Shown in pieces: positions 1 to 5,405 of a stretch of DNA of 5,405 bases (positions within the stretch are counted from its first letter, which is position 1; the number at the start of each line of letters is the position of its first letter). A program made the translations under genes and the position numbers. The notes under the pieces were generated by a model that was not told the origin of the DNA, did no database searches, and was given only the letters and a program-made list of their open reading frames with translations. The stretch comes from Conexibacter sp. (GTDB lineage: Bacteria; Actinomycetota; Thermoleophilia; Solirubrobacterales; Solirubrobacteraceae). The stretch lies in NCBI GenBank assembly GCA_025964215.1, contig JAOPZG010000223.1, positions 1 to 5,405 of the forward strand, given 5' to 3'.

Positions 1-1003
1 ACGCGCAGCCCAGGCGCCGCGCCGCCGGACCCAGGTCGTCCAGCAGCGCGTGCAGGTGATCCGCCATGGGCGTCACCGCGCCCGTGCGCGCGTCGGTCCA
101 GGTGCCCGTCACGCCGTGCCGGCACGCCGACCAGCGGTTCTCCGCGATCTGCCAGGTCTCGGCGGGCGCGGGCAGCTCCCGGGCGTCGTGACGCTCGGCC
201 AGCGTGGACACGAGCGCGTGGACCACCGCGGCGACGGCGGCGGTGTCGGCGACCGTGGCCTGCGTGTCGGGGACCCGGACCTCGAGCGTGCCGTGCACCG
301 GGTGCGGCCGCGCCTCCCACCACCAGCGGGCGTCGGCGAAGGCGCCGGCCGGACGACCCCACGCGAGCGCGCGGGCGAACGCTCCCCAGTCCTCCAACAC
401 CGGCGGGATCCCCTGCCGGGGCAGCAGCTCGCTCAGCTTGGGCCGCACCGACGCCAGCCCGGTGTCGCGGCCTTCGTAGAACGGTGACCCACCGGCCAGC
501 GCCGCCAGGGCGGGCAGGTGCTCGCGCAAGGCGTTGTAGACGGCCAGCACCCGATCAGGGCCGCTGAGCGCCACGTGGACGTGCAGCCCGAAGACGAGCT
601 GACGGCGCACGACGCCACCGAACTCCCCGACGATCCGCTCGTACCGCTCACCCGGACTGACCACTCCGATGCCAGACGCGAACGGATGGACCCCGGCGCC
701 GGCCGGCCGCGCGAGCCCCTCCGCCCCACGGGCGAGATCGCGGCGTGCACGACGAAGCTCGGCCGCCGCCTCCGGCACGGTCTGCGCCGGCCGCCCGACG
801 ATCTCCAGTTGCGCCGCCGGGAGCTCCGCCTTGAAGCGGGCGTCGCCGGCCAGACGCGCGAGGACGGCCGGCGCGCAAGGAGCCAGGTCCAGCGTCTCGG
901 GGTCGAGCAGCATCAGCTCCTCCTCGAGGCCGATGCTCAGCCCCCGGTCCTCGGCGAAGGCCGCGCCGAGCGCGTCGGTGTCCAGGTTTGCGCGCGAGCT
1001 CAC
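1..1003 (-). CDS. Carboxylate-amine ligase, GCS2 family (glutamate-cysteine ligase-like, YbdK type), C-terminus beyond left edge
   Basis: This is a putative cytoplasmic ATP-dependent ligase of the glutamate-cysteine ligase type 2 family, whose members join a carboxylate (usually glutamate) to an amine such as cysteine. The 334 codons inside the window are open with no stop. Visible family marks are the acidic GLEEE motif (residues 25-29, expected ATP/metal contact), PAAQLEI (62-68), a glycine-rich GAGVHPFA segment (102-109), the GLHVHV motif (139-144) and, further on, GRDTGLAS and an EVRVPDTQ segment. Family members are about 370 residues, so perhaps 30-40 residues are missing. I chose GTG at 1003 because GGGGAG (1018-1013) lies 9 bases upstream. 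An in-frame ATG at 1024 would add seven residues and overlap the divergent methyltransferase start. The true substrate is unknown: many YbdK-type proteins have only weak glutamate-cysteine ligase activity. The family call is firm, the reaction is not. Confidence 0.9.
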   Translation of the reverse strand, partial: MSSRANLDTDALGAAFAEDRGLSIGLEEELMLLDPETLDLAPCAPAVLARLAGDARFKAELPAAQLEIVGRPAQTVPEAAAELRRARRDLARGAEGLARPAGAGVHPFASGIGVVSPGERYERIVGEFGGVVRRQLVFGLHVHVALSGPDRVLAVYNALREHLPALAALAGGSPFYEGRDTGLASVRPKLSELLPRQGIPPVLEDWGAFARALAWGRPAGAFADARWWWEARPHPVHGTLEVRVPDTQATVADTAAVAAVVHALVSTLAERHDARELPAPAETWQIAENRWSACRHGVTGTWTDARTGAVTPMADHLHALLDDLGPAARRLGCA

Positions 1004-1015
1004 GCCGGATATCTC
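988..1015 (+). promoter_or_regulatory. Candidate leaderless promoter for the methyltransferase
   Basis: TTGCGC (988-993) and TATCTC (1010-1015) are separated by 16 bases and sit 7 bases before the ATG at 1023. A sigma70-type start would therefore fall at or next to the A of the start codon. There is no Shine-Dalgarno sequence before this ATG, which is compatible with a leaderless mRNA, a common arrangement in actinobacteria. The match is weak: three of six bases at -35, and the final T of TANNNT is missing. The promoter would lie inside the start of the opposing ligase gene. Confidence 0.25.
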
Positions 1016-1018
1016 CCC
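1013..1018 (-). promoter_or_regulatory. Shine-Dalgarno-like GGGGAG for the carboxylate-amine ligase
   Basis: GGGGAG on the minus strand ends 9 bases before the GTG at 1003-1001. It favours that GTG over the in-frame ATG seven codons upstream (1024-1022), which has no comparable purine tract in front of it. Confidence 0.5.
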
Positions 1019-1022
1019 GCTC

Positions 1023-1725
1023 ATGCGGATCGCGACGCTTCCCGGTGTGTTCCAGCCCATCTCCGACACGTGGCTGCTCGCCGGTGCCCTGCGCGATCGC
1101 GCTCCGGGCGCCTCGGTCTTGGACGTGTGCACCGGCAGCGGGGCGCTCGCCGTGACCGCCGCGCTGGCCGGGGCGCGGGAGGTGACCGCCGTCGACGTCT
1201 CGCGTCGCGCGGTGCTCACCGCGCGCCTGAACGCCCGGCTCAACGGCGTGGCCGTGCGGCCGCGACGCAGCGACCTGTTCTCGACGCTGGCCGATGAGCG
1301 CTTCGACGTGATCGTCTCCAACCCGCCCTACGTCCCCGATCCCAGCGGCGACCGGTTGCCCACCCGCGGGCCGCAGCGCGCATGGGACGCCGGGCGCGAC
1401 GGCCGGATCGTGCTGGACCGCCTGATCGCCGAGGCGCCGCGCCACCTGCGCCCCGGCGGCACGCTGCTGGTCGTGCACTCCGAGATCTGCGGGATCGACG
1501 TCACGCTCGAGGCGCTGCGCGCAGCGGGCCTCCTGCCGCAGGTGGTCACCCGCCACCACGGCCCGCTCGGCCCGCTGATGCGCGACCGCGTCGAGCATCT
1601 GCGGCAGCGCGGTGCGCTCACGCCCGGCCAGACCGAGGAGGAGGTCGCGGTCATCGCCGGGGCGCTCCCGTCGGCCGGCCGCCGCGCCGACGCCCGGTTC
1701 GCGCCGGCGCGGGAGCCGCGGCCGG

Positions 1726-1736
<11 letters not shown>
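1023..1736 (+). CDS. HemK2/MTQ2-like class I SAM-dependent methyltransferase
   Basis: This 237-residue soluble enzyme has the signature of the N5-glutamine/PrmC-HemK superfamily. SAM-binding motif I is VLDVCTGSGAL (residues 32-42), an acidic motif II is at D58 (TAVDVS), and the catalytic NPPY is at 100-103 in the context VSNPPYVP. In PrmC/HemK-type enzymes NPPY positions the target amide. The N-terminus, MRIATLPGVF then SDTWLLA, matches the short HemK2-like proteins that lack the helical N-terminal domain of PrmC. This supports ATG 1023 although the frame is open further upstream. A basic, disordered-looking tail of about 30 residues follows the EEEVAVI strand. The gene diverges from the ligase with 19 bases between chosen starts, and its stop overlaps the convergent hydrolase gene by 11 bases. 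The substrate might be a protein glutamine or a small molecule. PrmC itself is less likely given the missing N-terminal domain. Confidence 0.87.
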
Positions 1737-2273
<537 letters not shown>

Positions 2274-2277
<4 letters not shown>

Positions 2278-3443
2278 GGCGCGAACACCGCCCGCACGCA
2301 GCCGTCCTCCTTGTCCTTGAACATCGCATAGCCGCGCGGGGCGTCCTCCAGCGACATGCGGTGGGTGATCAGGAACGTCGGGTCCAGCTCGCCCGCCTGC
2401 AGGTGCTGGAACATCTTGGGCATGTAGCGCTGTCCGTGCTGCTGGGCGGTCCGGACGGTGATGCCCTTGTTCATCAACACGCCGAGCGGGAACTTGTCCA
2501 TCGCCCCGTAGACCCCGAGGATCGACAGCGTCCCCGCCTTGCGCACGGCGAGGATCGCCTCGCGCAGCGAGCTGCCGCGGTCGGTCTCCAGATGCAGCGC
2601 CTGCTTGACGCGGTCATAGGCGTACTGCGGTCCGGTGCCGTGCGCCTCCATGCCCACGGCCTCGATGCACGCATCGGGACCACGGCCGCCGGTCAGCTCG
2701 CGCAGCTGCTCGAGCGTGCTCTCGGAGTCGGTGTAGTCGATCGTCTCGGAGCCGACCTTGTCGCGCGCGAGCGCGAGCCGCTCGGGCAGGCGGTCGATGG
2801 CGATGACGCGCTCGGCGCCCATGAGCAGCGCGCTGCGCTGGGCCATCAGCCCGACGCCGCCGCAGCCCCAGACCGCGACGGTGTCGCCGGGGTTGATGTG
2901 GCAGAAGTCGGCGCCCATGTACCCGGTCGGCACGGCGTCGGAGAGGAACAGCGCCTGCTCGTCGCTGATGCCCTCGGGGATCTCGAAGCAGTTGACGTCG
3001 GCGTGCGGGACGCGGATGTACTCGGCGTGCGAGCCGGCGTAGCCGCCGAAGGCGTGGCTGTAGCCCGGGATCCCGCCGGTCGGGTACCCGAGCACGGGCT
3101 CGGCGAGCTCGGGCTTGGGGTGCGTGTTGTCGCACAACGACCAGTAGTCGTGCTCGCAGTACCAGCACTTGCTGCAGCCCAGGAACGACGGGACCACGAC
3201 CCGGTCGCCGACCTTCAGCCGGGTCGTCTCGGGGCCGACCTCGACGACCTCGCCCATGTACTCGTGGCCGATGACGTCGCCCTCGCGCATCGTCGGGATG
3301 TAGCCGCCGAGCAGGTGCAGGTCCGAGCCGCAGGTCGTGGTGAGCCGGACCTTGAGGATCGCGTCGTGCGGGTTGACGATCTGCGGGTCCGGGACGGTGT
3401 GGACCTGCAGGTCGTTGACGCCCATCCAGCACACGGCCCTCAT
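2274..3443 (-). CDS. Zinc-dependent alcohol dehydrogenase, FDH-like (formaldehyde dehydrogenase-type MDR)
   Basis: This complete 389-residue medium-chain dehydrogenase/reductase oxidises an alcohol, or formaldehyde in related enzymes, with NAD(P). The catalytic zinc site is suggested by C38 (TTCGSD), H60-E61 (GHEYMG) and probably D170. A structural zinc site is formed by C90, C93, C96 and C104. The Rossmann glycines are GCGGVG (193-198), and the acidic D217 at the end of the next strand favours NAD over NADP. The long insertion around 265-295 and the overall pattern fit the FDH-like subgroup, which includes glutathione-independent formaldehyde dehydrogenases; the length also fits. I chose ATG 3443 because AGGAGG lies 7 bases upstream and the MDR domain begins at once (MRAVCWMG). 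The open frame upstream of it is non-coding read-through. It overlaps the preceding small gene by ATGA and the following hydrolase by GTGA, so it is the centre of a coupled operon. The exact substrate is not determined. Confidence 0.95.
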
Positions 3444-3844
3444 GCCAGTGCCTCCTCTCCGGCGTCGGCGCGGTAGGCCGGGTTGTGATCGGTCGTCGGG
3501 ACCTCGCCGGTCTCCACCAGCGCCTTGAGCCGGCGCACCGCCTTGCCCGCGAGGAGCTGCGTCGCCATGCTCGGCACGGCCGCCTCGAGCTGGAGGCTGA
3601 GCGTCACCGTGCGGCCGAAGTCGCGGTCCTGCTCGCCGACGTCGATCGACGCCTCTGCGACGGCGAGGCCGGCGAGGACCGCGGCCCGGCCGGCCGGGTC
3701 GCGCCACGCCGCCTCGATCTCCTCGCCCGATCCGCGGATCGGGAGAGCGCGCCGCCCGGACGTGTCGCCGGGGCGGATCTTCGCGTAGGTCTCGCGCGCC
3801 TTGCCGACGACGGCGCGCGCGGTCTCGGGAACCTGGGGTGCCAT
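3440..3844 (-). CDS. Short SRPBCC (cyclase/dehydrase-like) protein
   Basis: This 134-residue soluble protein has no cysteine, signal peptide or membrane span. Residues 33-60 (ALPIRGSGEEIEAAWRDP onward) resemble the N-terminal strand plus helix of cyclase/dehydrase-type SRPBCC proteins. Residues 62-88 give two predicted strands, and the C-terminal helix carries AGKAVRRLKALVETGEVPTT (99-118), close to the RRFKQLMETGEIPTT ending typical of that group. The central strands that normally build the hydrophobic cavity seem largely absent, so this is a condensed version and may not bind the usual ligands. It is the first gene of the operon, and its stop overlaps the dehydrogenase ATG as ATGA. No good Shine-Dalgarno precedes ATG 3844; a weak TAGCTC lies 6 bases upstream (3856-3851), so a leaderless start is possible. 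The coding call is strong, the SRPBCC assignment moderate, and the role (perhaps ligand binding or partner to the dehydrogenase) is inferred from neighbourhood. Confidence 0.8.
   Translation of the reverse strand: MAPQVPETARAVVGKARETYAKIRPGDTSGRRALPIRGSGEEIEAAWRDPAGRAAVLAGLAVAEASIDVGEQDRDFGRTVTLSLQLEAAVPSMATQLLAGKAVRRLKALVETGEVPTTDHNPAYRADAGEEALA
3451..3456 (-). promoter_or_regulatory. Shine-Dalgarno AGGAGG for the alcohol dehydrogenase
   Basis: AGGAGG on the minus strand lies 7 bases before ATG 3443-3441, inside the last codons of the SRPBCC-like gene. It fixes the dehydrogenase start against an open frame that continues upstream to about 3914. Confidence 0.8.
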
Positions 3845-3898
3845 GCCGGCGAGCTACCCGGGTCGGCGGTGCGGTAGTGCCGAGTTCGTGCCCGGCCG

Positions 3899-3929
3899 CT
3901 CCCGGCGATGCCACGTGCGTCGCCGGGAG
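3899..3929 (-). terminator. GC-rich stem-loop after the membrane-protein operon
   Basis: Perfect 10-base arms (3899-3908 and 3920-3929, CTCCCGGCGA and its complement) flank an 11-base spacer. Two further G-C pairs can form inside the spacer beyond one mismatch. The hairpin begins 11 bases after the TAG stop at 3943-3941 and precedes the SRPBCC-like gene by about 55 bases. No T-run follows on the minus strand, so it is either a U-less terminator as proposed for some high-GC actinobacteria, or an RNA 3'-end stabiliser. Confidence 0.6.
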
Positions 3930-3940
3930 GACTGGTCGGG

Positions 3941-4456
3941 CTAGTAGGCCTGGGTCGCGCCTTCGCGTGCGCTCTGCGCGTTGCCGGCCGCCGTGTCCTT
4001 GAGCTCGTCGGCGTGGGCCTGGCCCTGCTCCTGCGCCGTCGACTTCGCCGCGTCGGCGGCCACCGAGGCGGTCTCGCTCGCGACGGCCTTGCCGTGCTCC
4101 AGCGCCTCGGCGCCGGTGTCCTTGATCTGGTCCTTGACCTGGTCGGCCATCGGCCCGAGCTTCTCGTCCTCGACCTTGGTCGAGGGGATCAGCATGCCGG
4201 CCAGGAAGCCGACCGCGACCGCGCCGACGGCGAGGCCGAGCGGGTTCTCCTGCGCGATCCCGACGGCCTGCTTGGCACCGCCCTTGACGTCTTCGGTCGA
4301 GGGCGCGGCGCCGGTCACCTTCTCCTTCAACGCGCCGACCTTGTCACCGGCCCGCGCCTTGACGTCGGTCTTGTAGCCGAGCGCGTCGACGGTCTCGCCC
4401 ATCCGGTCGCGGGTGTCCTCGATGTCCTTGCGGATCATGTCCGGGTCTTCGCCCAT
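3941..4456 (-). CDS. DUF3618-type single-span membrane protein with Ala-rich charged tail
   Basis: This 171-residue protein of unknown function has three parts. Residues 8-46 (IRKDIEDTRDRMGETVDAL and a KTDVKARA stretch) match the DUF3618 helix, a short charged domain widespread in actinobacteria. Residues 71-91 form one membrane span with glycine-zipper spacing (G74, G78, G83, G87). Residues 104-160 are an Ala/Lys/Asp/Glu/Gln-rich predicted amphipathic helix resembling LEA or apolipoprotein-type sequence. There is no signal peptide and no cysteine. An excellent AAGGAGG (4470-4464) lies 7 bases before ATG 4456. The gene starts 22 bases inside the end of the Holin-X gene, so translation is probably coupled. 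It is the last gene of the operon and is followed by the 3899-3929 hairpin. A structural or stress-related envelope role is an inference; no catalytic residues are apparent. Confidence 0.88.
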   Translation of the reverse strand: MGEDPDMIRKDIEDTRDRMGETVDALGYKTDVKARAGDKVGALKEKVTGAAPSTEDVKGGAKQAVGIAQENPLGLAVGAVAVGFLAGMLIPSTKVEDEKLGPMADQVKDQIKDTGAEALEHGKAVASETASVAADAAKSTAQEQGQAHADELKDTAAGNAQSAREGATQAY

Positions 4457-4827
4457 CGCACGTCCTCCTTCACGGTTTCCATGGTCTGCGGCGCCGGCGG
4501 CGTCGCCTCGTTGATCTTGCTCTTGCCCTGCAGCGCCAGGACGCCGGCGACGGCGGCCCAGACGACCGTCACGATCAGCGCGGCGAGCCAGAACACCATC
4601 GCGGTGTCGAGCACCCCGATCAGCGTCGCGGTCAGCGCACCGAGCGTCAGCAGCCCGGCGACGCCCGCGCCGCCGAGCATCCCGGCGCCCGTCCCAGCGC
4701 GCTTGCCCCGCTCGGTCATCTCGGCGCGGGCCAGCGCCAGCTCCTGGCGCACCAGCGTCGACGTCTCCTCCGAGAGGCGCTTGAGCAGGTCGCCGACGGG
4801 CTGCTCGCGCAGCTGCTGGTCGGACAT
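4435..4827 (-). CDS. Actinobacterial Holin-X family (phage_holin_3_6) two-span membrane protein
   Basis: This complete 130-residue integral membrane protein carries the full family pattern. An N-terminal amphipathic helix (VGDLLKRLSEETSTLVRQEL, residues 11-30) is followed by ALARAEMTERGKRAG. There are two hydrophobic spans at about 47-73 (glycine-rich) and 77-99 (with W80 and W90), then a cytosolic-type tail with PPAPQTMETVKEDVRWAKTR (110-129). Despite the family name, such proteins are chromosomal in most actinobacteria and have no proven lysis role. No endolysin or other phage gene is nearby. I chose ATG 4827 because the conserved domain starts there and GGAG (4838-4835) lies 7 bases upstream; an open frame further upstream is not family-like. 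The start shares one base with the preceding stop (TGATG). The last 22 bases also encode the start of the DUF3618 gene. Confidence 0.92.
   Translation of the reverse strand: MSDQQLREQPVGDLLKRLSEETSTLVRQELALARAEMTERGKRAGTGAGMLGGAGVAGLLTLGALTATLIGVLDTAMVFWLAALIVTVVWAAVAGVLALQGKSKINEATPPAPQTMETVKEDVRWAKTRT
4464..4470 (-). promoter_or_regulatory. Strong Shine-Dalgarno AAGGAGG for the DUF3618 gene
   Basis: AAGGAGG lies 7 bases before ATG 4456-4454 and is embedded in the coding sequence of the preceding Holin-X gene. It is the best ribosome binding site in the window and suggests high, partly independent translation of the DUF3618 protein. Confidence 0.8.
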
Positions 4828-5384
4828 CACACGGCTCCGGGCGAGGCGAAACGCGGCTCCCCGACCCGCGGCGCGTCGCCGGGCTGCGTCGGACGCGGGA
4901 GGGCGCGGTCCGGCGTGGCGGTGTTCGGCGGCGTGGTCGTGCCGCCGGGCTGTGCCACGCGGGCCCGGTAGCGGTCGCTGCTCGAGGCCTTCAGGAACCG
5001 CGACGCGGCGAAGCCGAGCGCGACCCCTCCGGCCACGACCGCCCACGGGTTCTTGCGCGCGGCATCCTCCACGTCATGCAGGATCTTGTCGGCGTCGGAC
5101 TCGCTCAACCAGCCGCCCGCACGCTCGACGTGATGCGCCGCCTGATCGGCCAGCTTCGCCGGCCCGTCCTTGCCCTGCTCGCGCAACTGATCGCCGACCG
5201 CCCGCAGATCGCTGCCCTGCTCGCTCACCTTCCGGCCCGCCTCGGTGGAGCGCTGATCGATCTGCGTTCGCACCTGCTCGCGCGCCTGCCCCGCGGCCTG
5301 CTGAGCCTTCTCCTGCGCCTGCCCGGCGACCTCGGTCGCCTTGTCCTTGACCTGCTCGCCGGTCCCGGCGTCGGTCTGGGTCAT
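4827..5384 (-). CDS. Single-span membrane-associated protein with LEA-like N-terminal repeat
   Basis: This 185-residue protein of unknown function leads the membrane operon. Residues 9-41 are Ala/Gln/Glu/Lys-rich with an 11-residue repeat (AGQAQE at 20-25, AGQARE at 31-36), resembling LEA-type amphipathic helices. Residues 43-110 form a long charged helical region (DQRSTEAGRKVSEQGSDL; SESDADKILHDVEDAARKN). One membrane span follows at about 112-130 (PWAVVAGGVALGFAASRF), flanked by basic residues. Residues 145-185 are a Pro/Thr/Gly-rich disordered tail. No cysteine and no signal peptide are present. The layout resembles DUF883/ElaB-like membrane anchors, but I do not assign it to that family. 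ATG 5384 is preceded by GGGAGG (5394-5389), spaced 4 bases. The stop overlaps the Holin-X start by one base. The promoter must lie at or beyond the right edge of the window. Confidence 0.85.
   Translation of the reverse strand: MTQTDAGTGEQVKDKATEVAGQAQEKAQQAAGQAREQVRTQIDQRSTEAGRKVSEQGSDLRAVGDQLREQGKDGPAKLADQAAHHVERAGGWLSESDADKILHDVEDAARKNPWAVVAGGVALGFAASRFLKASSSDRYRARVAQPGGTTTPPNTATPDRALPRPTQPGDAPRVGEPRFASPGAV
5262..5360 (-). repeat. Coding-level 11-residue repeat, about three copies
   Basis: Residues 9-41 of the first membrane-operon protein show a period of 11. Q11/Q22/Q33, D14/E25/E36, K15/K26/Q37 and A16/A27/V38 line up, and AGQAxE occurs twice exactly 11 residues apart. An 11-residue period is the mark of LEA group 3 and apolipoprotein-like amphipathic helices. 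It is visible in the protein; DNA identity between copies is only partial. Confidence 0.55.
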
Positions 5385-5388
5385 CGGT

Positions 5389-5394
5389 CCTCCC
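5389..5394 (-). promoter_or_regulatory. Shine-Dalgarno GGGAGG for the LEA-like membrane protein
   Basis: GGGAGG on the minus strand ends 4 bases before ATG 5384-5382. The spacing is short, but no other start lies close by, and this supports the assigned start. Confidence 0.6.
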
Positions 5395-5405
5395 TGTGCA
5401 TCGGG

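Noticed and set aside
1008..1013. GATATC palindrome as an operator site
   Set aside because: Six bases without flanking symmetry is too short to support a regulator site. It is noted only as the most AT-rich spot of the divergent junction.
669..1022. Upstream extension of the methyltransferase frame to 669
   Set aside because: That region is antisense to the ligase and reads as Ser/Ala/Arg-rich. Short HemK2-like proteins begin with the MRIATLPGVF-type sequence found at 1023.
648..1598. A 316-codon minus-strand open frame opposite the methyltransferase
   Set aside because: It overlaps the SAM and NPPY motifs encoded on the plus strand and also the ligase in another frame. Its composition is Arg/Gly/Ala-rich with no family pattern.
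2361..3476. A 371-codon plus-strand open frame opposite the dehydrogenase
   Set aside because: It is antisense to a gene with complete zinc and Rossmann motifs. The translated sequence has no recognisable domain and is a codon-bias shadow.
3444..3914. N-terminal extension of the alcohol dehydrogenase frame up to 3914
   Set aside because: The extension reads as Arg/Gly/Ala-rich non-protein sequence overlapping the SRPBCC-like gene. The dehydrogenase domain starts exactly at ATG 3443 behind AGGAGG.
3899..3929. Canonical rho-independent terminator
   Set aside because: The stem is strong, but no T-run follows on either strand, so I list it as a stem-loop with probable, unproven terminator function.
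4435..4827. Prophage lysis cassette, because of the holin family name
   Set aside because: There is no endolysin, spanin, tail or integrase gene in the window. Holin-X family proteins with this sequence pattern are ordinary chromosomal genes in actinobacteria.
3908..5350. A 480-codon open frame on the plus strand across the whole membrane operon
   Set aside because: It is antisense to three genes with family motifs, good ribosome binding sites and consistent overlaps. Its translation is low-complexity Arg/Pro/Ala/Ser, typical of a GC-rich shadow frame.

Overview
This is a gene-dense, very high-GC bacterial segment. It reads as chromosome of a high-GC actinobacterium, and the gene content (Actinobacterial Holin-X and DUF3618-type membrane proteins, an FDH-like alcohol dehydrogenase beside a small cyclase/dehydrase-like protein) fits the Thermoleophilia/Solirubrobacterales best. 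That placement is inferred from protein style and was not tested. I see no tRNA, rRNA, CRISPR array, insertion sequence or phage structural gene. No stretch over 300 bases lacks a gene.

Left part (1-1736): a GCS2-type carboxylate-amine ligase (glutamate-cysteine ligase-like) is read leftward and runs off the left edge. A HemK2/MTQ2-like class I methyltransferase is read rightward. The two diverge from a junction of about 20 bases. If the upstream ATG of the ligase were used, the two start codons would share the tetranucleotide CATG at 1022-1025. The methyltransferase then overlaps the next, convergent gene tail-to-tail by 11 bases.

Middle part (1726-3844, minus strand): a tightly coupled three-gene operon in the order short SRPBCC/cyclase-dehydrase-like protein, zinc-dependent FDH-like alcohol dehydrogenase, isochorismatase-like cysteine hydrolase. 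Both junctions are 4-base stop/start overlaps (ATGA and GTGA). Together they look like a small oxidoreductase/hydrolase unit for detoxification or catabolism. The substrate cannot be read from sequence.

Right part (3899-5384, minus strand): a three-gene operon of small, cysteine-free membrane-associated proteins, each gene with its own Shine-Dalgarno sequence. The order is a single-span protein with a LEA-like N-terminal repeat, a two-span Actinobacterial Holin-X family protein, and a DUF3618-type single-span protein with a long Ala-rich charged tail. The first junction overlaps by 1 base and the second by 22 bases. A strong 10-bp-stem hairpin at 3899-3929 follows the last stop and separates this operon from the dehydrogenase operon. 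The proteins resemble envelope or stress-associated membrane proteins rather than phage lysis genes.

No obviously new defence or mobile system is present. The most interesting points are the compressed divergent junction with possible leaderless transcription, the unusually short SRPBCC-like protein fused by overlap to the dehydrogenase, and the LEA-like repeat in the membrane cassette.
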